Positions 33,431-45,983 of a stretch of 64,000 nucleotides of DNA are shown piece by piece. The stretch lies in contig OZ234504.1 of the NCBI GenBank assembly GCA_965153455.1, positions 10,602,001 to 10,666,000 on the forward strand. Direction: 5' to 3'. Positions within the stretch are counted from its first letter, which is position 1. Every line of letters begins with the position of its first letter. The stretch comes from Sphagnum compactum. Taxonomy: Eukaryota > Bryophyta > Sphagnopsida > Sphagnales. A model generated the notes under the pieces. That model saw only the letters and a program-made list of their open reading frames with translations, did not search any database and had not been told where the DNA came from. The position numbers and the translations under genes were made by a program.

Positions 33431-36400
33431 ATGTCTTCTTTTCAAATGGAATCCTTGAAAGTCATGGAGAAGTTTAATGGTGGCAACTTTCACCTTTGGA
33501 AGTTCAAAATGCGCATGATGCTTTCTAAACATGGGCTTTGGAAATTTGTTGATGGGAGTGCCACCTTGCCAAGTGAAGAAGTTGCAAGGGCCGATTACAA
33601 CGAGAAAGAGACGAAGGCTTTTGCATTGCTTTGTGAACATCTCACAGATGCCCAACTTGCACACATTCAATATTGTGACAATGTGAGAAGTGCTTGGGAG
33701 GCTTTTTGCGGAGTGCATGAAGCTAAGACAATTGATAACAAGTTGTTCCTTCGAAGGAGATTCTTCACCATCAAAATGTAAGAAGGAGATGACATGCTTG
33801 TGCACATTAACACGGTGAAGGCCCTTGCGGACCAACTACGTTCCATCGAGGTGAACATTACGGATGAAGATGTTTACATGGTACTCCTCATGAGCCTTCC
33901 TCCATCCTTTGATAACTTAGTCACGAGCTTGGAGTCTATGTTCACAAAAGATGTAGACCTTCAATTCATTGTAGCAAGGTTGCTTCACGAAGTGTCCAAA
34001 AGAAAAGAATGTGAGAGTTCCGAGACTACCACATTAGTGAACAAAACTCACAAGTCAAACGACAAGTTTTGTTTCTATTGTAAGAAACCAAGACATTTTG
34101 TGAGAAATTGCTTGAAGAAGAAAAATGATGAAAAAGAAAAAACTAATCAAGCTTGTGAAGATCACGAGAAAATGTTTGTTGTCGCCAATGAGGACTACAT
34201 CGCATGGTGGAGCGCGATACTTTCCCATTTTCATTGACGATTTCTCAAGGAAAACTCATGTTTATCTTTCGAAGACCAAAGGAGAAGTGTTTGAAAAATT
34301 CAAACAATACAAGGCGTTGGTCGAGAATGAAATTGGTCACAAAATCAAAGTGCTATGATCCGACAACGGAGGAGAATTTGTGTCCAAGAAGTTTGACGAA
34401 TTTCTTGCAGAATGTGGAATTCAACGACAAACAAGTGCGCCTTATTCCCCACAACAAAATGGTGTTGCGGAACGTGCCAATAGAACCATCATGGAATGTG
34501 CAAGAAGCATGATTTTTGCACAAGGGTTGGAATTTGAATTTTGGGGCGAAGCGGTGAACACGGCGGTGTACATCAAAAATCGATGTCCCACCAAGGCTCT
34601 TGATTCCAAGACCCCTCAAGAAGCATGGAGTGGTAGGAAACCCGATGTGTCTCATTTGAGAGTCTTTAGTTGTAAAGCCTTTGCACATGTCCCCGATGAG
34701 AAGAGGACCAAATTAGAGTCCAAGTCCATGCCTTGTGTGTTTTTAGGGTATTATGAAGGCACGAAAGCATATCGCTTGATGTGTGTAGAAACCAAGAGAA
34801 TCATCAAAAGTAGAGATGTTGTGTTCATTGAAGGGTCAAAAGAAATAGGTGGTGTGGTCCATCCCAAGAAAGTAGAAAATGTAGTTATGCATGAAATTGT
34901 GAACAATGAAATCGAAGGAGAAGAATCATTGACCTTTAATGGGGATACACCTTTGAATGGAACAAGAATGGAAGGTGTGCAAAGTGAATCCACACCAAGT
35001 TCTTCATCGAAAGAAGAATTTGTTGTTTCGAATGAACCTTCACAACATGTGTCAAGGGAAAGACCTCAAAGGCAACGAAGGGAATGGCCTCGAGATTGGT
35101 GGATTGCTACCAAGGAGGTGGAATGTGCCACTGTTGCATTTTTGGAGGAGCCCCAAAATATTCAAGAAGCATTGACATGTGAAAATTCCAAGGAGTGGGA
35201 GTGCACAATGCAAGAAGAATATAATTCCCTCATGGCAAATAACACATGGACTTTTGTGCCACTTCCCGTTGGTAGGAAACCCGTTTCTTGCAAATGGGTG
35301 TTCAAAATCAAACAAGGCGTGAGTGGGGAGGTGGAATGCTACAAGGCTAGATTAGTGGCAAGGGGTTTTACCCAAACCTACGGAGTGGATTACAACGAAA
35401 CCTTTGCGCCCGTCGCAAAGTTTACATCTATTCGTTGTATTCTTGCATTTGCGGCCTTGGAAGACATGGAGATCCATCAAATGGACGTGAAAACTACATT
35501 TCTCAATGGCGAGCTTGAGGAGGAGATTTACATGGAACAACCTCAAGGGTTCGTGCACCAAGGAGGTGAACATCTTGTGTGTAAGCTTCACAAATCCTTG
35601 TATGGTTTGAAACAATCTCCAAGGGCATGGAATCAAAAGTTAGATGCGTTTCTCAAAAGCATTGAATTTGTGAAGAGTGAGGCCGATCCTAGTGTGTATG
35701 TAGCGCAAGTGGGAGATGTGAAATTTTTCATTGTGGTCTATGTGGATGACCTCATTTTGGTGTGCAACGATCAAAACAAACTTTTGCAAATCAAAGAGGA
35801 GTTGAATCAAAAGTTTGAAATGAAGGACCTTGGAGAGTTGCATTTCTTTTTGGGAATGGAGGTGAAAAGGAATCGTGATGAACGACTCCTACGCATCAAC
35901 CAAATCAAGTACCTCAAGCAAATATTGAAGTGTTTTCGAATGGAGGAATGTAAGCCCATTGGAGTTCCATTCGATCCCAAAGTGAAGTTATAAAAGAATC
36001 CAAATGGAAATGATGAATCGAAGGGATTTCCATATCAATAAGCGGTTGGGTCCTTGATGTATGCCATGTTGTGCACACGACTTGACTTGGCATACCCAAT
36101 AAGTGTGTTGAGTTAACACATGGCCAACCCTATCATGGAGCATTGGATGGCCGTCAAACGAATCTTTTGATATTTGCAAGGTACGTTGCAAATGAAATTA
36201 CAATTCGGTGCAACACCATCCAAGGAAGTGCTTGGATATTGTGATGCGACTTGGGGTGGTGATCTTAAAGATAGGAGGTCCACCACAAGGTTTGTTTTCA
36301 TGATCGGAGGTGGAGCCATTTCTTGGAGTAGCAAACGACAACCTACAATAGCATTGTCTACCACGAAGGCGGAGTACATGGCGAACACGCAAGCCACAAA

Positions 36401-36698
36401 AGAAGCCATATGGATAACAAAATTGATGATGGATTTAGGATACATGGGGGAGAAGAAAGTGATGGTGATTCGATGCGACAATCAAGGTGCGATATCATTG
36501 ACCAAAAATCCCACTCACCATGCACGAACAAAACACATTGATGTAGAACATCATTTTGTTCGAGAACGAGTTAAAAATGGAGAAGTTCGATTTGAATATT
36601 GTCCAACAGAACAAATGGTGGCGGATGTCCTTACGAAGGCATTATCCAAAGAACGACATCATAAGTTGATAACCATGTTTGGATTAGAAAGTTCATAG
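33431..36698 (+). pseudogene. Copia gag-pol, copy B (internal deletion, several stops)
   Basis: Gag starts at 33431 and has a TAA at 33779 and a zinc knuckle CFYCKKPRHFVRNC (about 34072). A deletion of roughly 0.65 kb near 34185-34200, relative to copy A, removes protease and the pre-integrase domain and shifts the frame. The integrase core resumes at SHGGARYF. TGA replaces CGA before SDNGGEF (about 34356). NGVAERANR keeps the catalytic Glu. A 537-codon frame (34380-35993) holds the integrase end and RT with YVDD. RNase H is complete to its end (CDNQGAISLTKNPTHHA, ADVLTKALSKERHH; stop at 36696-36698). Further stops are at about 35991, 36041, 36114 and 36167. Confidence 0.9.
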
Positions 36699-36706
36699 AG
36701 TGGGAG
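36698..36706 (+). other. Polypurine tract before the 3' LTR
   Basis: GAGTGGGAG lies between the copy B stop codon and the 3' LTR, the position and purine content expected of the plus-strand priming site. Confidence 0.6.
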
Positions 36707-37191
36707 TGTTAGAAATACTATTCGTTTCTAATTCCCAATGTTGATGAATGTGTGAAACATTCATCAAATGGATGAATAATATTCACATCCTTATAGTAGT
36801 TAGGTTAAGTTAAATAGTGGTAGTTAGGGTTTGGAAGTGGAGGCTACTTAGGGCTTGGCGGCGGCTAGGGTTAAGGTTTGGCGGTGGCTAGGGTTAGGGT
36901 TTGGTGGCGGCTAGGGTTAGGCGGCGGCTAGGTTAGGGTTAAGTGGCGGCTACTTTAGGGTTAGGAGATAGTATATATTGGAGTGGTTTTGAGGAGTCTT
37001 TCATTCTTTCCTTTCATGGTTTTGAGTGCACATATAACCTTCAAGCTTTGTTAGTTGTGGCAAGCTATAGTTTTGTGATTGTAGCATTTGAAGCATACAA
37101 CCTTTGTGATTTTTTGTTAGTTAATACAATTGTTCCATTTCATGAACCTTGAGTGTTTCATTTCTTGCTTGTTTTCAAGTTGTTTCCAATA
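36707..37191 (+). repeat. 3' LTR of the copia element (485 bp)
   Basis: It starts TGTTAGAAATACTATTCG and ends GTTTCCAATA, like the other two LTRs. It carries the same hairpin, minisatellite and TATA-like GTATATATTG (36971-36980). The DNA after it (AGTAG...) is not gypsy integrase. Confidence 0.9.
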
Positions 37192-37525
37192 AGTAGAGTA
37201 TAGAATGTGTGCTTGAGTTGGACATTGAAGGAAGGTGAAGATTGTTCTCCCCACACATTTGCAAGAAGACACCTTGTCGTTTGCTCGATGGTTGCAAGTG
37301 CATGTGAGAGAACAACAACTTGTAAGAGTTGTTGTAGATCCAAATGTTGTGCATCTATCATGCCCCCTAGCCCGTAGGGCATACAAGTATGAAAGAATGT
37401 GGGCTTATGGGAACCATTTTCAAGTAGACATAAAAACAAGGCCTCAACATCTGACATATAACTCTGGGGTGGCTTGCATATTCAACCAAGCTAGTTATAT
37501 ATATATATCATTTCATTGTTTTTAA
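37192..37525 (+). other. Short coding-like fragment right of the copia element
   Basis: An open frame 37235-37525 reads HLQEDTLSFARWLQVHVREQ then LVRVVVDPNV, which faintly recalls the C-terminal lobe of plant receptor-like kinases (the W..LVE.VDPN pattern). The rest has no such match. It could be a captured gene fragment or chance. Confidence 0.25.
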
Positions 37526-40500
37526 TGAAAGACCTTGTTTTATGGGGTTCATTGGGCTCAAAATGCATTAGAAATACAAAATTTCAATGGATTTTCTGTT
37601 ACTATAAGTGGTCGAATATAATGTGCTTTTACCCACATTTTACATTATTGATCAAAAAAACTAAATTAATCTATTACTTTGTATCCCTCTTGGATTTAGT
37701 CTACAATGTATGGTAATGTTTCCAACAAAAAAGACTTCTCATAAGGGGGAAGACTTTTGGAAAAAAAACCACAAAGAAAATAATTAAGGATAAAAATGGT
37801 AGAGTAGTTGACCACTTCACAACTTATGTTTGATTTGTGGAAATATAATGTTTGGTTAATATTATGGTAGGGTAACCTTCACAAGTACATTTGCAAAGTG
37901 TTAATTTGCTTGAATGATTCAAATTTGGACATCTAATCCTATATTTGAAAATATTAAAAAAATATTAAAGAAATACCAATTTAAAATAATTTAAATCATG
38001 ACTATTCTTTAGGTGATCATTCAATAAATTACATTGTTACAATTATTGTATGCCTCTTCAATTAGAAACAAGATATATATCATTAGCACATATTGTACAT
38101 AATACAATGAGAGATGGTGGCCTCAAATGCATATGTAATTTATTTTTTGCTAGGTGAACAAAAATGTGATGTCACATGACATTCCTAACATCCTAGGGCC
38201 CTTTGTTGAATGTAAATTAGCCAATAACGTATTTAAAAGGTGCATTACATATTATCTTACTAAATAGTATTAGTTGATTCCATTTGAATGAAACCCTTTC
38301 AAAGTTTTCATTTTCAAACACAAAGGACTAATATTGTGCAGAAGTATTTTTTCTTCAAACAATATATTAACAGCACCACTATAGTTAAATTCCATAAAAG
38401 CTATGGTATGCCTTTGACCTTCTTCTTTGAATCACAAGATTTTAATTTTCGTTTCCTAGTTTTCATGGGGTTAGGGACCACAAAATGTCATCAATGATTA
38501 TGGGTGCTCCTATAGACATATACATGGGTAATCTTGCACATTCAAAAAAAATGATCTACAGAATAACTTTACTTTATATCAGGTATGACCTAGATATACA
38601 ACTAGTTCATAGCCTATACCTTTTCCCTTTTCTGCCTTATACTCCCTCCCAATCGTGCAACACCTAGAGCTTTGTGTAGTCCACTTCCCTCTCCTGCTTT
38701 GTATAGGATCGGGTGGAAACAAAGCATACATGTATACATGTTTGTTTTATTCCTCCCACTTCATGTTCAAGTTGAAGCATATCCTTAAAGTTGTGCAATT
38801 GGTCACATTCCAATCCATGATGCAACAAATTGGCACATCAGCAAAGGTGGTCACCACCTTGCTTGCTCTATTCAATTACATTTTGTTTTCCCATTATGGT
38901 TAGCTCTACTCCCCCTAGTGAGACACTATATTTGCTCAATTAGTTCCCCCATCACAAGGGCTTCCACATGGCCAATCCTCTACTCCCAACAACATCCACA
39001 AGGTGTTCCTCATGCTAACTTTGCCCCACCCCAATGGATACTTCTTTTGCTCACTTCCCTCATAATGGATACCTCTTTTGCTCACTCCCCCCCCCCCCCA
39101 TTTGGTGACCCCTATGTTTTGCCCCCTCTACCTCATGGTTCTAAAACTACTAGATATATTCGCCCTCAACATTGTGTTTTTCATGCTGCTGTTATATTGG
39201 TCATTTTAATGCTCCACCATAATGTCCATACTGGTGTTGCTCACTACACTCTGCATAGTGGGGCACTCCTATGTCTTACCACCTCTACATCATGCTTCTA
39301 AAATTTTGCTAGATATATCCCCCCTCCACACTTCCCAAACAACATTGTGTTTTTCATGCTACTTCTATTCCCCAATTCGATGTGGTCCTTTTAATGTTTA
39401 TACTTGGCATGTTCTATTTGCTTAGGTCTAGCAATACTCCATGTTACATGGCAATTTGTAGCTAGTTTTGTTCCCTCTTCCATATCTTGCTAATTTTACT
39501 CTTCTGAACCTCATCCTCCTTTAGACCATTGAATTTTATATATTGCATATATATAAATCTTAAATTAAATGTATATAAATCTTAAATTATGTGCTTGTAT
39601 GTTATGTTAGTGTAAGAATATGTTTAATTGTTTTCAATAGATTTTCCTTACCTACCTTATTGCCTTTGTACATTGAATAATAAAATTGGATTGTCTATTG
39701 CAAGGTGTTGGTTTGCTTGAATGGTTCAAAAAATGCTATCCAAAATACTAGGTTGGAACATAATGAATATGCGAACAACTTGACAGTTGATGTTTTAGTA
39801 ACTTAGCCAAAAATCTGATTTGCACGAATCTGCAAGAATATGATGTGCATGCTGTAAATTTGGTTGCTAGGATGGTCTATGTTGTGTCCGTATGTAGGGA
39901 GCTTCTTGGTCCATAGGCAACCATTGCATCGCAGAGAAGGTTAAGTTCACCATGAGCCAAACTTTGAAGTGTAAGTAAGATCTTTGTTTTTTTCTGGTTT
40001 TCTAAATGTGTAACTTGTACTTGGTGCACGCTCAAGAGGACTGCACCCTGTCTTTCTTTGTATTTGAAATCACCTCCCTACACACAAGATGCTTTTGTCA
40101 ATTGAAGTGACCTTTCCCCATTCGCATCATGCAGACCTGCCATGTATGTAAATTACCTTTAGTACTTTGTGCTGCCCATAAACCCGGCTCCTGGGTCCTC
40201 CCTTAATTCTGGGCCCCTGCCCTCGGGCTCCTACCCTCAAGTCTATGACCCTGAGATTAGGGGAGGCCTGCCAAAGCAGGCCTTTGTCTATAGTCTATAC
40301 ATCACGGGCCATTTCCGAAGTACTTTGAGTTAGGATATACTATAATTAGTATAGCTGATTAGGATTTTTTTCAAAGCGCTTAGAGATCCAGATACTTTTA
40401 AAGTAGGCTGACATGTAATGTCTTTTAGGTATCAAGGAGCTCCAACTATTTAAACCAGGATTTGTGTTTTTTCTCAAATTTGTGATATCAATTTTTTTGC

Positions 40501-43457
40501 AATTATCCCCCTTGAAATTAGCAAAATTAATCGAATTTACACTAAAAAAAACTCATGTATTCAATATTTTCGAAAACTTTTGTTCAAAAAATGACAAAGC
40601 GTGTCTGGTTTTGACATTGGTATAAAGTTCCAGAGGGTTGTGAAGCAAATCTGCCCATGTGCAAATGGAACTTTTTCTGGCTTTTGATCTCACTGTCCTT
40701 TTCAACAATCACTTGAATATATGGCCTTGAAGTTTGAACAATACTGTTGTTAAATAGAGCATGATTTGAAATTACATGTTGTGTGGAATGGAATATCCAA
40801 GCAATTGTGTCACCAAGAATTTGCATGCAAGCAAAGGGACACCATTGTACTTGTACACTTTTGGAAGCAAGCAAGAATCCAGTAGAACCCAAGCAGCTTT
40901 GAAAAGGAGGGCTTCTTTGAGAAACTTGGAATTCAGTAGCAGTCTCTCAGGTGCAATCACACTCAAAGGAGCCACCCAACCCAGAACCAAAGTCCTTTTG
41001 TTTTTTAATGCACTCATGTGGCTTCGATATACTTGATAATTTCTCTCAAAATTTGATGAAAACATAAATTATATCATGTGTTTATCATCCATTTGATGAC
41101 TTTTTTATTAATCTTATAATGTTTTTCGTTATGAACCTTTCTTATAGCACTATTTTTGACCTCATGTGTTTTAATGTTTATGAAAATCGATGTTGAAACA
41201 CAAGTAACGAGCATTTACCTATATATTATTTTTATATTATACCAAAATTTACATTAAAAATCACAATTTAACAATTATCCATGCACTTTTCAAACTTGGA
41301 TATTATTCAAATATACACACAAGCCTAATAACACATTTAATTGTCATGAAAATGCAACTTGACCCTCTCTTACATAGTAAATAGCATTTTTCTTCAAAGA
41401 AGTTTCTTAAATTATGTACTTTTTGGATCAAAAACACATTGAAAACTTGTTGATGTTAACCAAATTAAAACATGTTTTTTCATGTTTTTTCAATACCAAG
41501 TCCTCATAATCATTATTATATGGCTCTCCATGCATTTTGATAATGAATAGTTTAATTTCAAATAAAATAAAAGACGTTCAAGCTTCAAATTTAATATTAG
41601 CATCATAAGTTGAATATTTACTGCTCATTATTAAATTTGGAATGAAAATATTATTGTGCAGGGAGCTTCTGCCTGGCATAAGTAAGGAGCTATCCAGTAA
41701 TAAGCATATTATAATAGAATTATTGCTCAAGTAATAAGCATAATAATATTCCAGAATTTTGGTGGCGTTGTATAATGTACAAGCTTATTAGTGGGAGGTA
41801 GCCACTGGAAAATAGTTGAAGGTTTCTGATCTCCTTCAATGGCTCCTGCAGGGTTAGGGTTCCCACCAGCTTTTGAACACCATCTTCACTTTTCACCGTC
41901 ATTTTCCTTCTCTTGTTGACCTCGTAACACCGGAAGCTTCATCACCATCACAAATGTACAATGCTGCAAATCTCATGTGCTCTCCTTTTCCAAACGAGCA
42001 CCATTGCACCAGAGAGCGCCCCAATTTCACACCATCATGCATTGTGACATCCGACACATCCTAGCTGTTACGGTATCTAATAATATACTAGTGCCAAAAG
42101 GCTTTGCAATTTACTGGATCTTGAAGACAAATTAGGCATAATTAACATTGAATTAATTAGCTGTAAGCTTCGCCCAATACTTGAGTGATGTCGTTAGCGA
42201 ACTTGGGTGTGAGGAAACGCGGTTTCTCTACCAATGGTCAATAATACATGTGAAGAAAGCTTGCCAATATTGCGCTTGTTTTTGTAAGAAAAGAAAACCA
42301 AAAAACAAGCAGCTCAACATCCCTTAATACGACTCAAGGTCTTTATGGCAGGTTCAAACTTCAAACTAGATGATCCTGGATCTAGAACTTTTCATCTAGA
42401 TGCATGCTTCTATGGAACACATGCCCATCCATCACATGCACAGATCTCCAGATGTCACTCACACATAGGGTCAAGATGGAGCTAAAACTTTATTCCCAAT
42501 ACTACACCAATTTGTAGTCTCTTCCCTGTGCAAATATGGCTGGAGTTCAACAATTTTGAAATCTGACTTTGTTGCAGATGGCTATTCTTTTAAGTCTAGC
42601 TCAGACCAGCAACTTATTTTTAGCACATGTGCTCAAAAAGATTTTAAATGGATCTCAGTACCCTGGCACTGCAATTCCACCCTGGCACGTTCCCTTGTTA
42701 GTTCCTATTGAATATACAAGCGAGCGAATGGTAGTTTGTCTTAATGGAATGACTTTTGCAGGAATCTGGTAACTTCTGATGATCACCATTCTTTGAATCT
42801 GCAGGTTTAGGGTCTCAAAGCACATTTATGGTCTAGTACAAGACGATTAAATTTTAATCCAAAATTCCACAATTCCAGAAAAATAAACTAAAATAATTGT
42901 AATGGCAGTAGATGGAAATTTCAGAACAAATTTTCTCAATATATATATATACATTTACCTTTGACTTCAAACAGTTTGAACTTTTCTAATTTGGAATTGG
43001 GCCAAAATTTGGGTCTGATGATTAACATGCAATTTCATATGCATGTGGTATATTGAGATGCTCAAACTAAGCGTTTTCTCTTTTGGCCATTGTATATATA
43101 TATGTTTCTAGACATCTTAGTGACAGCCTGATTGCAGGTATCATCCAAGACAGATTTCACTCATGGACCGTGGTCGAGACAATCATAGAGTTTCACTAGA
43201 GAGCTCATGTGGGGTCCAGCTCGTGAATGTATACACGCATCAAACACTACAATTAGTACATGGCTCCTTCCTGCATATCTAGATCTATCTATATATTCCT
43301 GCCTGCTTTCTGCCCTAGGTAGTAATCTTCGAACATCACACCAATGAGTCTACAACTCACGGAGTACCATGTACATTATGACCTTGAGAAAAATGTTACT
43401 AGTGAGGTCATGTAGCCTCGTTACTGTAGTAGTCACACTCGCTCCCAGCGCTTGGTC
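37526..43457. other. AT-rich non-coding stretch
   Basis: Only short frames occur. A 35 bp sequence around TTTGCTTGAATGRTTCAAA is found near 37900 and again near 39710. ATATAAATCTTAAATTA is repeated twice in tandem at about 39550-39586. Opposed frames at 40584-41065 (minus strand reads KFLVTQLLGYSIPHNM) show no domain I know. The GC-richer region from about 41820 has no gene I can support. Confidence 0.4.
39109..39405. repeat. Local duplication with about 157 bp offset
   Basis: CCTATGTTTTGCCCCCTCTA, CATGGTTCTAAAA, CTAGATATAT and CATTGTGTTTTTCATGCT in 39109-39215 recur in the same order in 39267-39405. A run of 13 C lies at about 39088-39100. Confidence 0.7.
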
Positions 43458-43603
43458 CCCTAGTGTAATTTCGCTTCACCCACAAAAATTTTAAAAAAAA
43501 GAAAAAAAGAGAGGAGATATAGGGAGAATCTGAGAAACCCTATCTGAACTCAGGTGAAATGTTTCTCATAAGCTGGATATGGTTGAGCGAAATTACACTA
43601 GGG
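43458..43603. mobile_element. Short inverted-repeat element (MITE-like), 146 bp
   Basis: CCCTAGTGTAATTTCGCT (43458-43475) is exactly complementary to 43586-43603. The 110 bp between is purine-rich with no frame. No convincing target duplication flanks it, so it may be a MITE or a foldback. Confidence 0.55.
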
Positions 43604-45983
43604 AGATTGAGATTTGAAAACCGCTCTCGGATGTAACCTCTACAGAGCTGCAGGGATGATCATGATTATCGAGTTTCGAGGTTGAATGCGAGGTGCCCCG
43701 ACGGTGGTAGTGGTAGTACTGAGGCTAACCTTGCGGATTTCATGGCCCCATTGTAACCGTCATGAAGCTGGCCCGTTTATCTAATTGGAACACAGTAAAT
43801 TACTGTCTGTTGTTTTTAATCGTATACCTAGTTGGCGGGCATGGTCGTCATGGGCATCTAATAATAATGTAATCATGCAGCGTGGTATTCAATATTGAGG
43901 GCATTGTTTTGAGTGGGGTTAACCCAGAGAAAAGAACGTCCATCCGCGATTCCAGCCAAGTGCCGGAAAAGGATGATCTACCAGGCGCTTGAGGAGCTAA
44001 GAGCCGTCCACGTATTCACATGTGCTTTCTTTCTCTTTTGTCGGGCCCCGTAAAGAGGCCAGACAGACTTTTCACGATCCAAGCCCTGAAACGATGACCT
44101 GCTCATCAGTGATGATAATCTCACCTTATTGATGCCAGCCAGCAGGAGGACACCAGCGGTCGATGATCAAATCGATACACGAGATACTTCATTTCTGTAC
44201 ATAAGTAAAACTAAGAGTACTGGTATTAGCTGGGGTTTTGTAGAGATTGGTAGAGTTACGCATAGCCGCACCTCCGCGTTTGTCGTTGCCACTTCCTTGA
44301 ACCAATTCCGACAGCGTTGGCTAGCTAGTAGTGCACGAGCATGGATTGGAAAAAATGTAAAGATGCAGCAAGCCGATGCAGGCATGCCTCTTCTACGACG
44401 CTGCTTATACACCTCATGGATCCTTGCACCTGCGCGAACACTACACTTCAAGTCGCAGCATTTGGAGAGCTGCAATCTGCTGCTATTCGCATGTTGGCTA
44501 TAACCCTTGTAATTCAGGCAAGGTTTCCGGATTTCTCGCATGCATCCAAAACCACAAGTTCTAAGTTTCTATGCATTGGATCATGCTGAAGACATAGGCC
44601 CGCGGCCTGATTGCTTTGCACTCACATAAAATGCTTACTACCTGTGGAGTCTATTAGTCCAATTACAATTTCCCATCTGATGGCATAGACAAATGATCAA
44701 GTGCAGATCAGCAGGCAAAAGCTTCGAACTTTGTACTGAATAGTCTAAACAATTGTATACATGTCTCATGTGGGTTTTGCAGAAGGCTTTGAAAGATTCA
44801 AATTTTATGGACAAGTAAAGCCGACGCGAAGCTTCTCTCTCTGATCTAGGGCTATTTCATCTGTTCTTTTCGTGCCAGCAGGTATTGATGTGTGGTTTGA
44901 TTATGCAAATTTCCCCGGTCACATTGATCTCAGATGAAGATGTCAACTGTACGTGTCAACCGATTGTGTGTTCGGAACCCTTGCAAGCAGGTTCAAAACT
45001 TGCAGACGAAGAGCGATGATGCAGCCAGCTGCAGATTATGTGCCTCATGATCATGAGCAGAAACCTGTTTCTTGCCCGGGATTGCTACTGGGCTCTACAA
45101 AAACACAAAGAAGAACTAAAGAAAAAGAATCGACAGCTAGTCCAGGTCCCCGGGGATGGTGACGATTCGAAACTTTTCTGCTCATTATTTGGTCATCTTG
45201 AGCGGAACTTCCGATCTATAGCTCCTGCTAGGAAAGATGGAGCGTCCGCAGGGTTCTAGATAATATGGAAAGTCTGGTTCCCGTTTTGAAGGGTTGGTTG
45301 TGTTGGTTGTTGTTTTTGCAGGTGTATTAGACTTTGTGGCAAAATTTTTGGCCGGTTGAAGCATTACAAAATATGGAACAGAGGCAGTGCCTGAGCCTCT
45401 GATTACAAGTCTCCTCGAGATGGTGCAACCCCTCCTGACGAGCCGCGAGGACATTCTAGTTGATGTCATTAGGAGCTGCTGTACGCCAGATACCGCTCAT
45501 TATCGATGGTGCTCCTTAGTTAAGGGTGCAGGCCACTGTGGATGGGCTGCGGGCTGCTCTCCGACGAGAATCCCCCGCCTGATTAGAATTTCCAAGTCTC
45601 ACGTATCGAGTTTGGTGAAGAGATGGGCGACAGAGGGATTAACATCTGGAAAATCTCGAGCTCCATGGCAGAATGATTGGGCAGGAGGATGATCCCGTCC
45701 TGTGGACAGTCACGAAACCAGCATGAATCTAGGATGATGATGCAAATGACCAGAGTTGTAGGCACGTCAGTTGTAGATGAGTTATCAAGCAGGAGTGAAC
45801 GCTAGTAAGGGCGATGGACACCCAGCAAATAGCCTAGAGCAGTCCAAAACCGCAGCGCCAATTCCTGCAAGTAGAACTTAGAGCGACAATCACGTGCGCA
45901 GGATCCACATGTGGAGGTGGGCTGCAGGAGTTGGGTGATTCACATTTGGAAAATTTGGTCTAAGTGCGAGCGATTACAGTTAC
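43604..45983. other. Upstream region of the TCP gene
   Basis: This GC-richer stretch has overlapping short frames (44129-44589, 44953-45259, 45387-45692), none with a motif I recognise. Part of it is probably promoter and 5'UTR of the TCP gene, possibly with a 5'UTR intron; no boundary can be set from sequence alone. Confidence 0.4.

Larger units (their letters stand above)
28384..37191 (+). mobile_element. Chimeric tandem Ty1/copia retroelement: LTR - copy A - copy B - LTR
   Basis: The LTRs are 28384-28894 and 36707-37191. Between them are two closely related gag-pol regions: copy A (29586 to about 33240, lacking the RNase H end) and copy B (33431-36698, with most of the leader and a middle piece missing). 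No LTR lies between A and B. The join at about 33238-33262 goes straight from the A RNase H frame into B leader sequence, at GAGTTGTTGAAAG, which occurs in the leader. The outer flanks (ATTTA left, AGTAG right) do not match, and only the left flank is gypsy integrase, so the right end came from another site. Confidence 0.85.

Noticed and set aside
28384-37191. A single copia insertion with target duplication
   Set aside because: The flanking five bases differ (ATTTA and AGTAG), and two gag-pol copies lie between the LTRs.
40584-41065. A gene suggested by overlapping ORFs on both strands
   Set aside because: No recognisable domain, splice pattern or codon signal on either strand.
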